Positions 16,320-16,823 of a stretch of 16,823 bases of DNA are shown here, piece by piece (within the stretch, counting starts at the first letter, position 1; every line of letters begins with the position of its first letter). The notes beneath the pieces were generated by a model. It was not told the DNA's origin. It worked only from the letters and a program-made list of their open reading frames with translations, and did not search any database. The stretch comes from Bacteroidota bacterium. GTDB lineage: Bacteria > Bacteroidota > Bacteroidia > Chitinophagales > Chitinophagaceae. Both the position numbers and the translations under genes were made by a program. The stretch spans positions 1 through 16,823 of the forward strand of contig CANFLP010000035.1 in the NCBI GenBank assembly GCA_947447835.1, read 5' to 3'.

Positions 16320-16823
16320 TTACTTCGAAGGTAATGTTGGCAATATAACCGGAGGCACTTGCTTACAATGCTTTAATCTATACACATAAAAGTTTCTTAA
16401 TAAGACTCCTTTTGTAATAATAGGAATCGTATCTGGCTGAAGAATGTTTTCAAAATAAGCTCCATATAAATCCTTTGGGCTAGCTGGTAAATTAGAAGGC
16501 ACTATACAATAAGCATCTTCGCCAATTTTTAAGCCTTGTTGTGTTGCATTTAACCAAGCAAATTTATGTACGTCTTCTAAGGCACCAATAGCTACTACCT
16601 GCATATGTAAGGTTCTGGCTGTATAAAACAGAATATGCCCGCCTGGGAACCATTTATGAACAACTATGGAAGCATTCGGTTGCATAACGCCCTTATTCTG
16701 ATCTGTTTTTACCAATTGCTCAAAGGAATGTGTAAACTCCGACCAGCCTGTAACATCATTAATGGGATTATACTCTCCTAGGTTCTCTAATTTGGCAGAA
16801 CCCAATTGACGAGGGTAAATGTA
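16320..16823 (-). CDS. Probable GT39-type membrane glycosyltransferase, C-terminal part (5' truncated)
   Basis: This is an open frame of 167 codons that enters from the right edge and ends with TAA at 16320-16322. The frame is already open at 16823, so the TTG at 16805 is an internal Leu codon, not a start. The visible part is mostly soluble. YNPINDVTGWSEF resembles the DPtlDlyGW segment that follows the membrane helices of ArnT/GT39-type lipid-linked-sugar transferases. Near the end, FENILQPDTIPI and LLRNFYVYRLKHCK match what I recall of the tail of Bacteroidota members. Such enzymes transfer a sugar from an undecaprenyl carrier in the periplasm. The catalytic N-terminal part is outside the window, so the family call rests on the tail alone. 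It converges on the TamB gene with 14 bp between stops. Confidence 0.5.
   Translation of the reverse strand, partial: YIYPRQLGSAKLENLGEYNPINDVTGWSEFTHSFEQLVKTDQNKGVMQPNASIVVHKWFPGGHILFYTARTLHMQVVAIGALEDVHKFAWLNATQQGLKIGEDAYCIVPSNLPASPKDLYGAYFENILQPDTIPIITKGVLLRNFYVYRLKHCKQVPPVILPTLPSK

Noticed and set aside
16803..16805. TTG at 16805 as the start of a short complete gene
   Set aside because: The frame stays open to the window edge with family-like residues (YPRQLGS), so the gene is cut, not short.

Overview
The window looks like ordinary chromosomal DNA of a Bacteroidota bacterium, most likely in or near the Chitinophagaceae. That placement is inference. The support is AT-rich sequence, exported proteins cleaved before Gln (Ala-Gln junctions in three secreted enzymes), little Shine-Dalgarno signal before the plus-strand genes, TAnnTTTG-like -7 boxes, a lysine/alanine histone H1-like tail, and a long Bacteroidota-type TamB. 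I see no transposase, integrase, CRISPR array, tRNA or rRNA. No stretch over 300 bp lacks a gene.

Layout, left to right. The 3' end of a histone H1-like gene (1-153, +) is closed by a clear intrinsic terminator. Next is a PolX-type protein (264-1943, +) whose PHP nuclease site is complete but whose polymerase palm is degenerate. It meets a GH13 alpha-amylase-family gene (1944-3203, -) stop codon to stop codon with no base between. The GH13 gene is divergent, across 33 bp, from an APC-superfamily permease (3237-4592, +).

A minus-strand unit follows, transcribed 9641 to 4594: a secreted M14 zinc carboxypeptidase-like protein, a secreted PIG-L/LmbE deacetylase-like protein, and a 46-codon glycine-rich membrane peptide (4594-4734). 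The small gene exactly fills the gap between the deacetylase and the permease. A 159-bp divergent region then leads to gamma-glutamyltransferase (ggt, 9801-11537, +) and a 1571-residue TamB-like envelope protein with a TTG start (11590-16305, +). The window closes with the C-terminal part of a probable GT39-type membrane glycosyltransferase (16320-16823, -), cut by the window edge.

How the genes relate: ggt, the M14 enzyme and the PIG-L enzyme are all predicted to be exported and surround one divergent promoter region, so a shared periplasmic role in peptide or amino-sugar turnover is a reasonable inference, not shown. The M14 and PIG-L proteins also end in the same kind of C-terminal module. 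TamB and the GT39 protein are envelope-biogenesis functions. No strong candidate for an entirely new system was found. The best leads are the small membrane ORF, the polymerase-dead-looking PolX, the shared C-terminal module, and the terminator-free convergent gene junctions.
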